From positions 620,001 to 684,000 of the forward strand of contig CAWGVW010000002.1 of assembly GCA_963826145.1 (NCBI GenBank): a stretch of DNA of 64,000 bases, read 5' to 3'. Origin of the DNA: JBGPLJ01 sp963826145 (GTDB lineage: Bacteria > Pseudomonadota > Gammaproteobacteria > Steroidobacterales > Steroidobacteraceae). A program made the position numbers and the translations under genes. This document shows positions 16,699-25,681 of the stretch, piece by piece (positions within the stretch are counted from its first letter, which is position 1; each line of letters begins with the position of its first letter). The notes beneath the pieces are model-generated. The model was given only the letters and a program-made list of their open reading frames with translations, did not search any database and had not been told where the DNA came from.

Positions 16699-18170
16699 GG
16701 CGAGGGTCCGGAGAAATTGAGAAAAAACGGCAGGCCAGCGATCGTCTTCGCGCAGCTCGCGTCAAGATTTTGCGCGGTACCCGCATCGATGAACTGCGCC
16801 ATGAGTCGTGGTACGCAGCCAGCACCGAGCTGGCCGTGCCCCTGGCCAGCGGCGACGATGTGGAGGGAATCAGCGAAGTCCTTCGCGGTCGCAGCGCCAT
16901 TCGCAGGCGGAGTAACCGGATCGAGCTCACCGGAGAGCAGCAGCGCCGGAACCTTGGAATGAAGCGGTGCATGCAGGTCCGCATCGACGACGCCCCGCGG
17001 CCAGATCTTGCAGATTTCGATGAGGCCGTCGACCTGATTGGTGCCGATGTAGGTACGGGCGAGCGCTTCTCGATCGATTCTGGCGGATTGGTAGAACGGG
17101 ACGTCCTCGGCGCACACGACGGAGTTGTGCATGCCGATCGACATCTGATCGCTCAGGGTGCGGGTCGTCATCACGGTCTGTGCGACCAGCGGCGCCAGAT
17201 TGTTGCGCGCTGCTTCGTCGAGCAGGAGCGGCAGGATCGCGATGGTCTGAGAGCTGTAGCTCAGCAGGCGGACCGCAGCCACGATGTAGTCGCGGGAGAC
17301 TTCGACGTGCTGGCTGCGGCCGGTCACCGGGTCGGGCAGGTCGAGTCCGCGCGGCTGCCGTGTCACCGCATCCAGGAGAATGGCGAGTCGCGGTGCGAGA
17401 TTCGGAAACTTGCGCTGGCAATCGGTATCCCGATCGCAGGCCGCAAGCACACGATCGAGCGTCGACTGCGCATCGAGTGCAATGGCGGGGCCGATGGGCA
17501 GCTCCGGCACGATGACGCCATCTAGAATCACCGCGCGCGTCCTTTCGGGAAAGCGACGGGCATAGTGCTCGACGACTCGTGTGCCATAGGACACGCCGTA
17601 GAGCGCGATGCGCTCGTAACCGAGCGCAGTCCGTACGCGATCGAGGTCCCGCACGGCGATGCTCGTCGTGTAGTACTCGAGCTGATGGCCTTTGAGCTTG
17701 TCGCGGCAAGCCGTGATCAGTTCGCGCAGCCGATTCATGGGCAACTGATCGACGTCGAAATCGTCCGGGAAATCGCAGTCGAGGGCATTGGAGTTTCCGG
17801 TGCCTCGTTGATCGACCACCACGAGATCGCGGTTGCGGCGGATCCGTTCGAACGCGCCGGCGGCTGTCGCGTAGAACTGGCCAGCGGCACTGCCGGGCCC
17901 GCCTGAGACGATGAAGAGTGGTTCGGCGGCAGACTGATTGCGTAACGCCGCGATGACCGCGACCCGCAGCCGAATCTTCGCGCCGCTCGGGGCTTCTGGA
18001 TTCTCCGGCACTTCAAGATAGCCGCAGCGCGCGGCGACCGAGTTGATGCCTGATGGATTGTCGAGCCGGCAGGGCTCGAGCTGGATGGTCGCGGAACGGG
18101 CGGCGTGCTGCGGGGAGAGGATCCCAAGCGCCAGCAGTGTGACGACGGCCCAGCCGAAGGTGTTCTTCAT
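16695..18170 (-). CDS. Exported alpha/beta hydrolase (TAP-like / proline iminopeptidase-like)
   Basis: Predicted secreted serine hydrolase of 491 aa. The signal-like N-terminus is MKNTFGWAVVTLLALGIL. The HGGPG-like oxyanion segment reads SGGPGSA (89-95), the nucleophile elbow is GVSYG with Ser194, and the C-terminal part supplies GELDPVTPP (candidate Asp) and AGQGHG (candidate His). This layout is that of the TAP-like family of peptidases and esterases. Its stop overlaps the start of the ABC ATPase as ATGA, so it is co-translated with the exporter. Together they may process and move a peptide or ester, but the substrate is unknown. Confidence 0.85.
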   Translation of the reverse strand: MKNTFGWAVVTLLALGILSPQHAARSATIQLEPCRLDNPSGINSVAARCGYLEVPENPEAPSGAKIRLRVAVIAALRNQSAAEPLFIVSGGPGSAAGQFYATAAGAFERIRRNRDLVVVDQRGTGNSNALDCDFPDDFDVDQLPMNRLRELITACRDKLKGHQLEYYTTSIAVRDLDRVRTALGYERIALYGVSYGTRVVEHYARRFPERTRAVILDGVIVPELPIGPAIALDAQSTLDRVLAACDRDTDCQRKFPNLAPRLAILLDAVTRQPRGLDLPDPVTGRSQHVEVSRDYIVAAVRLLSYSSQTIAILPLLLDEAARNNLAPLVAQTVMTTRTLSDQMSIGMHNSVVCAEDVPFYQSARIDREALARTYIGTNQVDGLIEICKIWPRGVVDADLHAPLHSKVPALLLSGELDPVTPPANGAATAKDFADSLHIVAAGQGHGQLGAGCVPRLMAQFIDAGTAQNLDASCAKTIAGLPFFLNFSGPSP

Positions 18171-18265
18171 TCGCCGAGAGTGTTACACAGCTCGTGGTGG
18201 CGTCGCGAGAGGCCAGCGCATAAAATGCGCGCCCGTTAACTCTTTGTCCCGGCACGCACTTTCCC

Positions 18266-20167
18266 ATGTTTTTCCCGAGCGAATTCGACGTGCTCATCGT
18301 CGGCGGCGGACACGCCGGCACCGAAGCGGCGCTCGCCGCGGCTCGGGCGGGCGTTCGCACGCTGCTGTTGACTCACAACGTCGAGACGCTCGGCGCCATG
18401 AGCTGCAATCCGGCGATCGGCGGTATCGGTAAGGGTCATCTCGTGAAGGAGATCGATGCCCTCGGCGGAGCAATGGCACGGGCAGCGGATCGCGCGGCCA
18501 TCCAGCTGCGCACATTGAATGCGAGCAAGGGGCCGGCCGTGCGCGCAACGCGAGCGCAGGCGGATCGGTCACTTTATCGGCAGGCCATTCGCTCAACGCT
18601 CGAGAATCAGCCGGACCTCACGATCTTCCAGCAGGAAGTCGCCGACCTCATCGTCGAAGGCGATCAAGTCCGGGGCGCCATCACGGCGATGGGCGTGAAG
18701 TTCCGGGCGCGAGCCGTCGTACTGACGGTCGGAACCTTTCTCGGCGGCAAGATTCACGTTGGCCTCGAGCAGCACGCGGGCGGGCGCGCCGGCGATCCGC
18801 CCTCGATCCGCCTGGCTGAGCGCCTGCGCGAGTTGCCCTTGCGGGTCGGTCGCTTGAAGACGGGCACGCCGCCGCGTATCGACGGGCGCTCGCTCGATTA
18901 TTCCGTGATGGCGGAGCAGTGGAGCGATGACCCGCGGCCCGTATTCTCCTTCCTCGGCCGCCGCAGTGAACATCCGCGGCAACTGCCCTGCCACATCACG
19001 GCGACGAATGCGCGCACGCACGAAATCATTCGCCAGGCCACGGATCGTTCACCGCTCTTCACCGGCGTCATCGAAGGGGTTGGTCCGCGTTACTGTCCTT
19101 CGGTCGAGGACAAGGTGGTGCGCTTCGCATCCCGCGATTCGCACCAGATTTTCGTCGAACCGGAGGGCCTCAACACACACGAGGTGTATCCGAACGGTAT
19201 CTCGACGAGCCTCCCGTTCGACGTACAGTTCGAATTTGTCCGTAGCATCCGCGGCTTCGAAAATGCGCACATCACGCGGCCGGGCTATGCCATCGAATAC
19301 GATTTCTTCGATCCCCGCGATCTCAAGGCGAGCCTCGAAACGCGTTGCCTCGCAAATCTCTACTTCGCGGGCCAGATCAATGGTACGACCGGCTACGAAG
19401 AGGCGGCGGCGCAGGGACTCATCGCGGGTTTGAATGCGGCGCTCGCCGTCACGGGCCGCGAGCCCTGGACCCCGGCTCGCAGTGCGGCCTACATCGGCGT
19501 GCTCATCGACGACCTGATCACGCGAGGGGCGCCGGAGCCGTATCGCATGTTCACGAGCCGCGCCGAACATCGGCTGCTCTTGGGCGAAGATAGCGCAGAC
19601 GCGCGTCTCACGCCGCGTGGCCGTGAGCTTGGAATCGTCGACGATGAACGCTGGCGCTTCTTCGACGGCAAGCGCGCGGTGATCGATGCGGAGCGCGAGC
19701 GCCTCGAACACATCGTCGTGCGTCCGGAAGATTTCTCGCCCGCAGTCGCCGCCTCGTTTCCTGGCGGTGCGCTCACGCGTGAACAGCGCGCAGTGGACCT
19801 GCTCAAACGACCGGAGATCGACTATGAGCGGCTGGTCGACCTTCCCGCGGTCGGCCGCGCCGACTTCGCACAGGGCGATGAACGCCTAACGGCACAGGTG
19901 AAGCGCGAGCTCGAAGTCGCAGCGAAATATGCCGGCTACATCGTGCGTCAGCACGACGAGATCGAACGTCAGCGGCGCAATGAGGAGATGAAGCTGCCGG
20001 GCGACCTCGACTACGGCGCGGTTCGTGGCTTGTCGCACGAAGTGCGTCAGCGCCTCGGCGAAGCGCGGCCCGAAACCCTGGGCCAGGCGGGGCGTATTCC
20101 CGGCATCACGCCCGCAGCCCTGTCGCTGCTGCTAGTGCATCTCAGGAAGCGCGGCCGCGCCGCCTGA
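18266..20167 (+). CDS. mnmG: tRNA uridine-5-carboxymethylaminomethyl modification enzyme MnmG
   Basis: FAD-dependent partner of MnmE (633 aa). The dinucleotide-binding motif GGGHAG is at residues 13-18, followed by ETLGAMSCNPAIGGIGKGHL, which holds a conserved family cysteine. Further signatures are LKTGTPPRIDG, CYITxTN-like PCHITATN, and FFAGQINGTTGYEEAA-like FAGQINGTTGYEEAAAQG. The C-terminal helical domain ends with GRIPGITPAALSLLLVHL. The ATG at 18266 is the first good start. Upstream is a TAAAAT element without a convincing -35. Confidence 0.97.
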   Translation: MFFPSEFDVLIVGGGHAGTEAALAAARAGVRTLLLTHNVETLGAMSCNPAIGGIGKGHLVKEIDALGGAMARAADRAAIQLRTLNASKGPAVRATRAQADRSLYRQAIRSTLENQPDLTIFQQEVADLIVEGDQVRGAITAMGVKFRARAVVLTVGTFLGGKIHVGLEQHAGGRAGDPPSIRLAERLRELPLRVGRLKTGTPPRIDGRSLDYSVMAEQWSDDPRPVFSFLGRRSEHPRQLPCHITATNARTHEIIRQATDRSPLFTGVIEGVGPRYCPSVEDKVVRFASRDSHQIFVEPEGLNTHEVYPNGISTSLPFDVQFEFVRSIRGFENAHITRPGYAIEYDFFDPRDLKASLETRCLANLYFAGQINGTTGYEEAAAQGLIAGLNAALAVTGREPWTPARSAAYIGVLIDDLITRGAPEPYRMFTSRAEHRLLLGEDSADARLTPRGRELGIVDDERWRFFDGKRAVIDAERERLEHIVVRPEDFSPAVAASFPGGALTREQRAVDLLKRPEIDYERLVDLPAVGRADFAQGDERLTAQVKRELEVAAKYAGYIVRQHDEIERQRRNEEMKLPGDLDYGAVRGLSHEVRQRLGEARPETLGQAGRIPGITPAALSLLLVHLRKRGRAA

Positions 20168-20175
20168 GTTCCCGC

Positions 20176-21804
20176 ATGCGTCGGGTCGCTCTTGTTCTGG
20201 TCTTTGCCCTGGTCGGTGGAGCGTTCTGGTTTCTCACCCGAGCAACGCTGGATGGCAACGATCAGCCGGGCGCCGCCGCACCCGCCGCGAAAGTCGTACT
20301 GCGCCGGGGCAACGGACCGGAACCCGAAACACTGGATCCGCAACTCGCGCGCTCCGAATCGGCTTTCAATATTTCGCGAGACCTTTTCGAGGGCCTGACG
20401 GCGCTCGATGGTGAAGGCAACGTCATTCCTGCCGCGGCAAGTTCCTGGCAGCAAAGTGCCGACGGCCTGACGTACCGCTTTACGTTGCGCGCGCGCGCGC
20501 GCTGGTCAAACGGCGATGCGCTGGTAGCCGAGGATTTCGCCGCAGGCTGGCGCCGGCTCGTCGATCCGAAGACCGCCTCGGAGTACGCGCAGATTCTGGG
20601 CGCTGTGGTGAACGCCCGCGATATCACCGTCGGCAAGCTGCCGGCAGACAGCCTAGGGGTCGAAGCGCCGGACGCAACAACTTTTGTCGTGCGCCTGGCG
20701 TCGCCGACTCCCTACTTCCTCGGCTTGCTCGCTCATCCGAGCACCTTTCCAGTGCACCGGCCGACGCTCGCCGCACATCCGGGCGATTCAGCAAAGCCGG
20801 GCATCCAGGTTTCCAATGGCGCGTTCGTCGCCGTGGACTGGTCGGTGGGGTCGCACATCACGGCGCGCCGCAACCCGAACTACTGGGACAACTCCTCGAA
20901 CCGGATCGACGAGCTCGAGCTCTACCACTACAGCGATCAGGATGCGGAGCTCAAGGCCTACCGCGGCGGTGAACTCGACGTCACGTACACGATCCCCCAG
21001 CAGCAATACCGGTGGCTCAAGGAGAACCTGGCCGCCGAGCTGAACGTGTCGCCGTACCTGTCCACTTATTTCTACGGCTTCAATACGACACGGCCGCCCT
21101 TCAAGAATCAGCCGGGGCTGCGACGCGCGCTTGCGATGGTGATCGATCGCGAGCGGATCACGGAGTCCGTGACGGGCGTTGGCGAACTGCCCGCCTACAG
21201 TTTCGTGCCACCGGGCACGAGCGGATACTCGCCGCAGGCTGCGGATTATCGCGACTGGACCGCGGAACATCGACTCGAGGAGGCGCGACGGCTTTACGCT
21301 GCCGCCGGCTATTCGAGCGCACATCCGCTTGCCATCGAGCTGCGCTACAACTCGGGCGAGGTGCACAACGCGATCGCGGTCGCGGTCGCTGACATGTGGA
21401 AGCGCGCGCTCGGCGTCGAGACGAAGCTCGTAAAGGAAGAATTCAAGGTGCTGCTGGTCGACATCAGCCAGAAGCAGGTCACCCAGGTCTTCCGCTCGAG
21501 CTGGATCGGCGACTATAACGATGCCTTCAATTTTCTAGAGATTCTGCAGACCGGCTTCGGCGTCAATCACCCGGGTTACTCGAACCCCGCCTATGACGCG
21601 CTCGTGCAACAGGCCGCCTCAAGCGTCGACCTTGGCGCGCGTCGATCAACTCTCGAGCAGGCGGAGCGCACGATGCTCGCGGACCAGCCGCTTGCGCCGA
21701 TCTATTTCTACGTGAACAAGCATCTGGTGAAGCCTTATATACGCGGCTGGCGCCAGAACGTGATGAACGTTATCTACAGCAAGAACCTGTCGATCGCGCA
21801 CTGA
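20176..21804 (+). CDS. Peptide ABC transporter substrate-binding protein (OppA/SBP family 5)
   Basis: Periplasmic oligopeptide-binding protein of 542 aa. The family signature is clear: RGNGPEPETLDPQLARSESAF, then LTYRFTLRARARWSNGDALVAEDF and YNDAFNFLEILQTGFG. The N-terminus MRRVALVLVFALVGGAFWFL is a hydrophobic segment with no cysteine in the first 40 residues. It is therefore either a cleaved signal or an uncleaved membrane anchor, and not a lipoprotein. It starts 8 nt after mnmG and probably shares its transcript. No permease or ATPase gene lies next to it, so it either serves a transporter encoded elsewhere or has another role such as peptide sensing or chaperoning. Confidence 0.88.
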   Translation: MRRVALVLVFALVGGAFWFLTRATLDGNDQPGAAAPAAKVVLRRGNGPEPETLDPQLARSESAFNISRDLFEGLTALDGEGNVIPAAASSWQQSADGLTYRFTLRARARWSNGDALVAEDFAAGWRRLVDPKTASEYAQILGAVVNARDITVGKLPADSLGVEAPDATTFVVRLASPTPYFLGLLAHPSTFPVHRPTLAAHPGDSAKPGIQVSNGAFVAVDWSVGSHITARRNPNYWDNSSNRIDELELYHYSDQDAELKAYRGGELDVTYTIPQQQYRWLKENLAAELNVSPYLSTYFYGFNTTRPPFKNQPGLRRALAMVIDRERITESVTGVGELPAYSFVPPGTSGYSPQAADYRDWTAEHRLEEARRLYAAAGYSSAHPLAIELRYNSGEVHNAIAVAVADMWKRALGVETKLVKEEFKVLLVDISQKQVTQVFRSSWIGDYNDAFNFLEILQTGFGVNHPGYSNPAYDALVQQAASSVDLGARRSTLEQAERTMLADQPLAPIYFYVNKHLVKPYIRGWRQNVMNVIYSKNLSIAH

Positions 21805-21821
21805 GCGCTCAAGGGGAGCCG

Positions 21822-22775
21822 ATGTTTACCATCAACTGGATTCTCGTTCTCGTCGTCTTCGGCGTGTTGTTCCTCGCCTCCATGGCGAAACGCGTGCCGC
21901 AGGGCTACGAGTACACAGTCGAGCGCTTCGGCAAGTACCTGAAGACACTGTCGCCGGGCCTGCACTTCATCATTCCCGTCTTCGACTTGATCGGCCGCAA
22001 GATGAACATGATGGAGCAGGTGCTCGACGTGCCGCGTCAGGAGATCATCACCAAGGACAACGCGCAAGTGAGCGTCGACGCCATCGTGTTCTACCAGGTG
22101 CTCGATGCCGCGAAGGCGGCGTACGAAGTCGACAACCTCCGGCTCGCGGTCGTCAACCTCACGATGACGAACACACGCACGGTGCTCGGCGCCATGGATC
22201 TCGACGAGAGCCTCTCGAAGCGCGACGAGATCAATCACCGGTTGCTGCGCGTGGTCGACGATGCGACCTCGCCCTGGGGCGTCAAGTGCACGCGCATCGA
22301 GATCAAGGACATCAAGCCGCCCGCGGATCTCATCGAATCGATGGGGCGGCAGATGAAGGCGGAGCGCGACAAGCGCGCCAACATCCTGGAAGCGGAGGGA
22401 CTCAAGCAGGCCGCCATCCTGCGGGCGGACGGCGAGAAGCAGGCCGTGATGCTGCAAGCCGAAGGCCGCAAGGAAGCGGCGTTTCGCGACGCCGAAGCGC
22501 GGGAGCGTCTGGCGCAGGCCGAAGCGCGCGCGACGCAGATGGTTTCCGACGCGATCGCGCAGGGCAATACGCAGGCGCTCAACTATTTCATCGCGCAGAA
22601 GTATGTCGAGGCCATGCGCGACTTCGCCAACTCGCAGAATCAGAAGGTGTTCTTCATGCCCATGGAGATTTCGAGCCTCGTCGCGAGCGTCGGCGGCATC
22701 GCTGAACTCGCCAAGGATGCACTCGAGAAGCAGCGCGCTGCCGCCGCGACGCCGCGGCCCGGTGGCCGGTTGTGA
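21822..22775 (+). CDS. SPFH/band 7 (paraslipin, QmcA-like) membrane protein
   Basis: Membrane-anchored SPFH protein of 317 aa. One N-terminal hydrophobic helix (residues 6-22) is followed by the SPFH domain with VPQGYEYTVERFGKYLKTLSPG and DVPRQEIITKDNAQVSVDA. A long charged coiled coil (about 190-255, repeating Glu/Ala/Lys/Arg) follows, and then a C-terminal segment. Such proteins form cage-like oligomers at the inner membrane. The gene overlaps the downstream NfeD gene by 4 nt, the standard SPFH-NfeD operon pair. Confidence 0.93.
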   Translation: MFTINWILVLVVFGVLFLASMAKRVPQGYEYTVERFGKYLKTLSPGLHFIIPVFDLIGRKMNMMEQVLDVPRQEIITKDNAQVSVDAIVFYQVLDAAKAAYEVDNLRLAVVNLTMTNTRTVLGAMDLDESLSKRDEINHRLLRVVDDATSPWGVKCTRIEIKDIKPPADLIESMGRQMKAERDKRANILEAEGLKQAAILRADGEKQAVMLQAEGRKEAAFRDAEARERLAQAEARATQMVSDAIAQGNTQALNYFIAQKYVEAMRDFANSQNQKVFFMPMEISSLVASVGGIAELAKDALEKQRAAAATPRPGGRL

Positions 22776-23221
22776 GCGCTTTTCTGGAGGGACTGAAGTT
22801 CTGGCACTGGTTCGTGCTCGGCTTCGCGCTCGGCATCCTGGAGCTTCTCATTCCGGGCGCCGCTATGGTGTGGCTTGGCGCCGGTGCGCTAGTCATCGGC
22901 GTACTTGTGTTCGCGATCCCTGCCATCCCCTGGTCATTGCAGCTCATCCTGTTCGTCGTCGCGTCATTCGCGGCAATCTTTGCGTGGCGAAACTACAAGC
23001 GACGCAGTCCCGACGTGAGCGATCAACCCGCGCTCAATCAGCGCGGCGCGCAGTACGTCGGCAGCGTTTACAGTGTGGCGGAACCGATCGAACGTGGCCG
23101 CGGCAAGATCCGCGTGGGTGATGGCGTGTGGAACGCACGTGGCCCTGATGCGGTTGTCGGCACGCGTGTGCGAGTCACGGGTGTGGACGGAACCGACCTC
23201 CTCGTCGAAAAGGCGGACTAG
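22772..23221 (+). CDS. NfeD family protein (SPFH partner)
   Basis: Short NfeD protein of 149 aa. Three hydrophobic segments are seen in the first 75 residues (FWHWFVLGFALGILELL region, then VWLGAGALVIGVLVFAI, then LQLILFVVASFAAIFAW). A C-terminal OB-fold follows with RVGDGVWNARG and GTRVRVTGVDGTDLLVE. It starts at GTG inside the SPFH stop codon region. NfeD proteins partner SPFH proteins in membrane organisation or quality control. Confidence 0.92.
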   Translation: MSAFLEGLKFWHWFVLGFALGILELLIPGAAMVWLGAGALVIGVLVFAIPAIPWSLQLILFVVASFAAIFAWRNYKRRSPDVSDQPALNQRGAQYVGSVYSVAEPIERGRGKIRVGDGVWNARGPDAVVGTRVRVTGVDGTDLLVEKAD

Positions 23222-23238
23222 CTTCAGGGAGACACGCA

Positions 23239-23715
23239 ATGGCCTTCTACGATTTTTCGCTCAAGTCGCTCGACGGTTCGACGGAGGCGCTCGGGAAGCT
23301 GCGCGGCAAGGTGACGCTTGCCGTGAACGTCGCGAGCAAATGTGGGCTCACGCCGCAGTATCGGGGGCTCGAGAGTCTCTATCGTGAACTCAAGGATCAG
23401 GATTTCGCGATCGTCGGCCTGCCGTGCAACCAGTTCGGCGGCCAGGAGCCGGGCAGCGCCGCGGACATCCAGACATTCTGCTCGACGAACTACGATGTGA
23501 GTTTCCCGCTGACGGAGAAAATCGACGTGAACGGCAAAGGTCGCCACGCGCTGTACGCCTGGCTTACCGATCCCGCGAACGGATTTGCCGGCGACATCGA
23601 GTGGAATTTCGAAAAGTTCCTGATCGGCCGCGACGGCAAGGTGTTGCGGCGATATCCGCCGGCCACGAAGCCGGACGACAAGGGATTGCTCACCGATATT
23701 GCGGATGCGCTTTAG
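23239..23715 (+). CDS. Glutathione peroxidase family protein
   Basis: Thiol peroxidase of 158 aa that reduces hydrogen peroxide and organic peroxides. The catalytic cysteine is C35 in NVASKCGLTPQY, a cysteine form and not selenocysteine. The second motif LPCNQFGGQEPG supplies the Gln, and WNFEKFLI supplies the Trp and Asn of the catalytic tetrad. It starts 17 nt after the NfeD gene and may be in the same transcript. Its stop is 3 nt from the end of a frameshifted minus-strand gene. Confidence 0.93.
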   Translation: MAFYDFSLKSLDGSTEALGKLRGKVTLAVNVASKCGLTPQYRGLESLYRELKDQDFAIVGLPCNQFGGQEPGSAADIQTFCSTNYDVSFPLTEKIDVNGKGRHALYAWLTDPANGFAGDIEWNFEKFLIGRDGKVLRRYPPATKPDDKGLLTDIADAL

Positions 23716-23718
23716 AGG

Positions 23719-24970
23719 TCAGTCGCAGCCCACCGCCGCGCGCGCGGCAGCGCCGTACTTTGCAAAGAACTCATCGGCGCGACGATCCGCTTCCGCCTGT
23801 TCTGTCGGGTAGAGCGAATTGCGCGCGCGCGTTTTCTCGTCGCCGATCAGGATTGCGAACGATCGCATCGGGTTCGCAGCCAATCTCGGCCATACGCGTT
23901 TTAAAGTCGGCCCAGACATAGCGCGCGAACTTGTCTCCCGCATCGCCGCCGTCCGCGGCGTGAGTCAACGCCATGAGCGCCAGCTCGTCGCCGCGTCGCG
24001 CAGCGGATTCAATGAGTCGCTGCGCACGATCGGGATCTGCAGGCAGACCGTCACATTCCGATTTGAAGCACATGCCAAGGTCATAGGCTGCACCCGGGAC
24101 TTTTTCGTAGGCCTGTTCCAGCCAGAAGCGCATCTTCCCGCGATCCTTGGATTGCGGCGTCTGCCGCGAGCCGTTGGCGGTACAAGATCCGCGAGACTCG
24201 CTTGCGCGTCGGCGTCGCCCAGCAGCGACGCGGACAGCAGGTAGCGTTCGCGAGCGAGCGTCGTCGCGCTTCCACGCCGCGATCGACGCGAGGGCCAGTG
24301 AGACTCGGCGTGTGACCGTCGGACGCGGCTTCCCGGATCTTGCCTCCAGGTCCCGATCGTCCGGCGTCGCGGATCCGCGGCAGCAACTCGCCACGATTTC
24401 TCCCGCCTGCGCGTCGATGTCGATCGACGCGAAGGCCATGGCCCGTTTCGCGGGAGGCAGCTTGATTGCGAGAGCTTCGGTCTGCATCTTCGGTCGCGAC
24501 TCGTTCTCGACCAGGTCGCGCTGCATGTCGAGAAAATCCTGGTCTGCGCACATGCTTCGCATCCCGAACAACCGCACGGCGGCGTCTCGATCGCCGCTCG
24601 CGACTCGCCGGCGAAGTTCCTTCTCGGCCTGGGCAATCGCTTCTTGCGTGTGCCCGGCCAGGAACAGATCGCGCCCGGAGGAGGCGTCCATCCAGTCGAA
24701 GCGATATCGATGCAGGAGAGCGCGCCGCAGGTTTCGCTTGAAGGTTTCCAGCGCCTGCGGATCGATCGGCGAACTGGGCTGAGGCGCGTTCGGCAGGCGC
24801 GAGCTCGCGGCGACGGGGCGGACTCGCCGTTGGCGGGCGCCGTTGCGGTAACCGGGGCCGCAGTATTCAGTGCGGTCCTTCAACAGGAACACCAGCAACG
24901 CCGCACCCGCAAGGATCGCCAGCGCCAGGCCCAGCCATGGGTGGAGTTTTCCCTTCACCATCATTAACAT
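23719..24970 (-). pseudogene. Frameshifted Sel1/TPR-like membrane-anchored protein
   Basis: The longest single frame (from about 24970 to 23771) has one N-terminal membrane helix (LHPWLGLALAILAGAALLVFLL) and helical regions with Sel1-like spacing such as KMRFWLEQAYEKVPGAAYDLG and DRAQRLIESAARRGDELALMALTHA. Homology-like text moves between frames. Around 24280-24190 the convincing repeat RERYLLSASLLGDADAQASL is in another frame. A third frame near 24340 reads KIREAASDGHT. The natural-looking C-terminus (ADRRADEFFAKYG, stop at 23719) is again out of frame with the main one. At least three frame changes in 1.2 kb point to decay or to sequence errors. No enzymatic function can be assigned. Confidence 0.55.
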
Positions 24971-25019
24971 GGCGGCCCTTCGAACCGATCCATTCGGGAC
25001 CTTTCTGGAGACTGTCGAC

Positions 25020-25631
25020 ATGCGTTCACGGGCATTCGCTCTCGCTTCGGTTGTGGCTGCTGCTCTTATTCAGCCGACGCTCGCAGCCGCCGAAGGCGAT
25101 GCGGTGCGCGGCGGCAAGCTCGCCTACACCTGCATGGGATGCCACGGCATCGCCAATTATAAGAACACGTATCCGACCTACAGCGTACCGAAGCTCGCGG
25201 GCCAATCCGCGGAATACATCGTCATCGCGCTCACCGGCTACAAGAACGGTACGCGCGGTCACGGCACGATGCACTCACATGCCGCCACCATGTCGGATCA
25301 GGACATGAAGGACATCGCGACCTTTTTCTCAGGCGAAGCGAAGGTCGAGCGCAAGTCCAACGTGACGGCGGACGCCGCTCCGAAGGCTGTGCAAGTGTGT
25401 GTGGCCTGTCACGGTGCGGATGGCGTTGCGCTGCTTCCGATCTATCCGACGCTCGCCGGGCAGCATGCGGACTACCTCGAGCAGGCGCTGCATGAGTACA
25501 AGGCGGGATCGCGCAAGGATCCCGTGATGTCGACCTTTGCCGGCCAGCTGAAGGACGAAGACGTCCGCGTGGTTGCGCATTACTTCTCCGGGCAGGAGCC
25601 CGGGCTCGAGACGGCGAAACCAAACCACTAG
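25020..25631 (+). CDS. Dihaem cytochrome c (c4/c553-like)
   Basis: Periplasmic electron carrier of 203 aa. The signal peptide is MRSRAFALASVVAAALIQ with cleavage near AAA. There are two CxxCH haem sites, CMGCH after GGKLAYT and CVACH after APKAVQV, and methionine-rich segments after each (TMHSHAATMSD and VMSTFAGQL) that could supply axial ligands. A longer open frame begins at 24870, but the ATG at 25020 has TGGAG upstream and a proper signal peptide. It probably donates electrons to a terminal oxidase or peroxidase; the partner is not in the window. Confidence 0.92.
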   Translation: MRSRAFALASVVAAALIQPTLAAAEGDAVRGGKLAYTCMGCHGIANYKNTYPTYSVPKLAGQSAEYIVIALTGYKNGTRGHGTMHSHAATMSDQDMKDIATFFSGEAKVERKSNVTADAAPKAVQVCVACHGADGVALLPIYPTLAGQHADYLEQALHEYKAGSRKDPVMSTFAGQLKDEDVRVVAHYFSGQEPGLETAKPNH

Positions 25632-25681
25632 CGGCCAGACGAATGGCACGCGCCGTCGTCTAGCGCGAGGTCACGCGAGCG

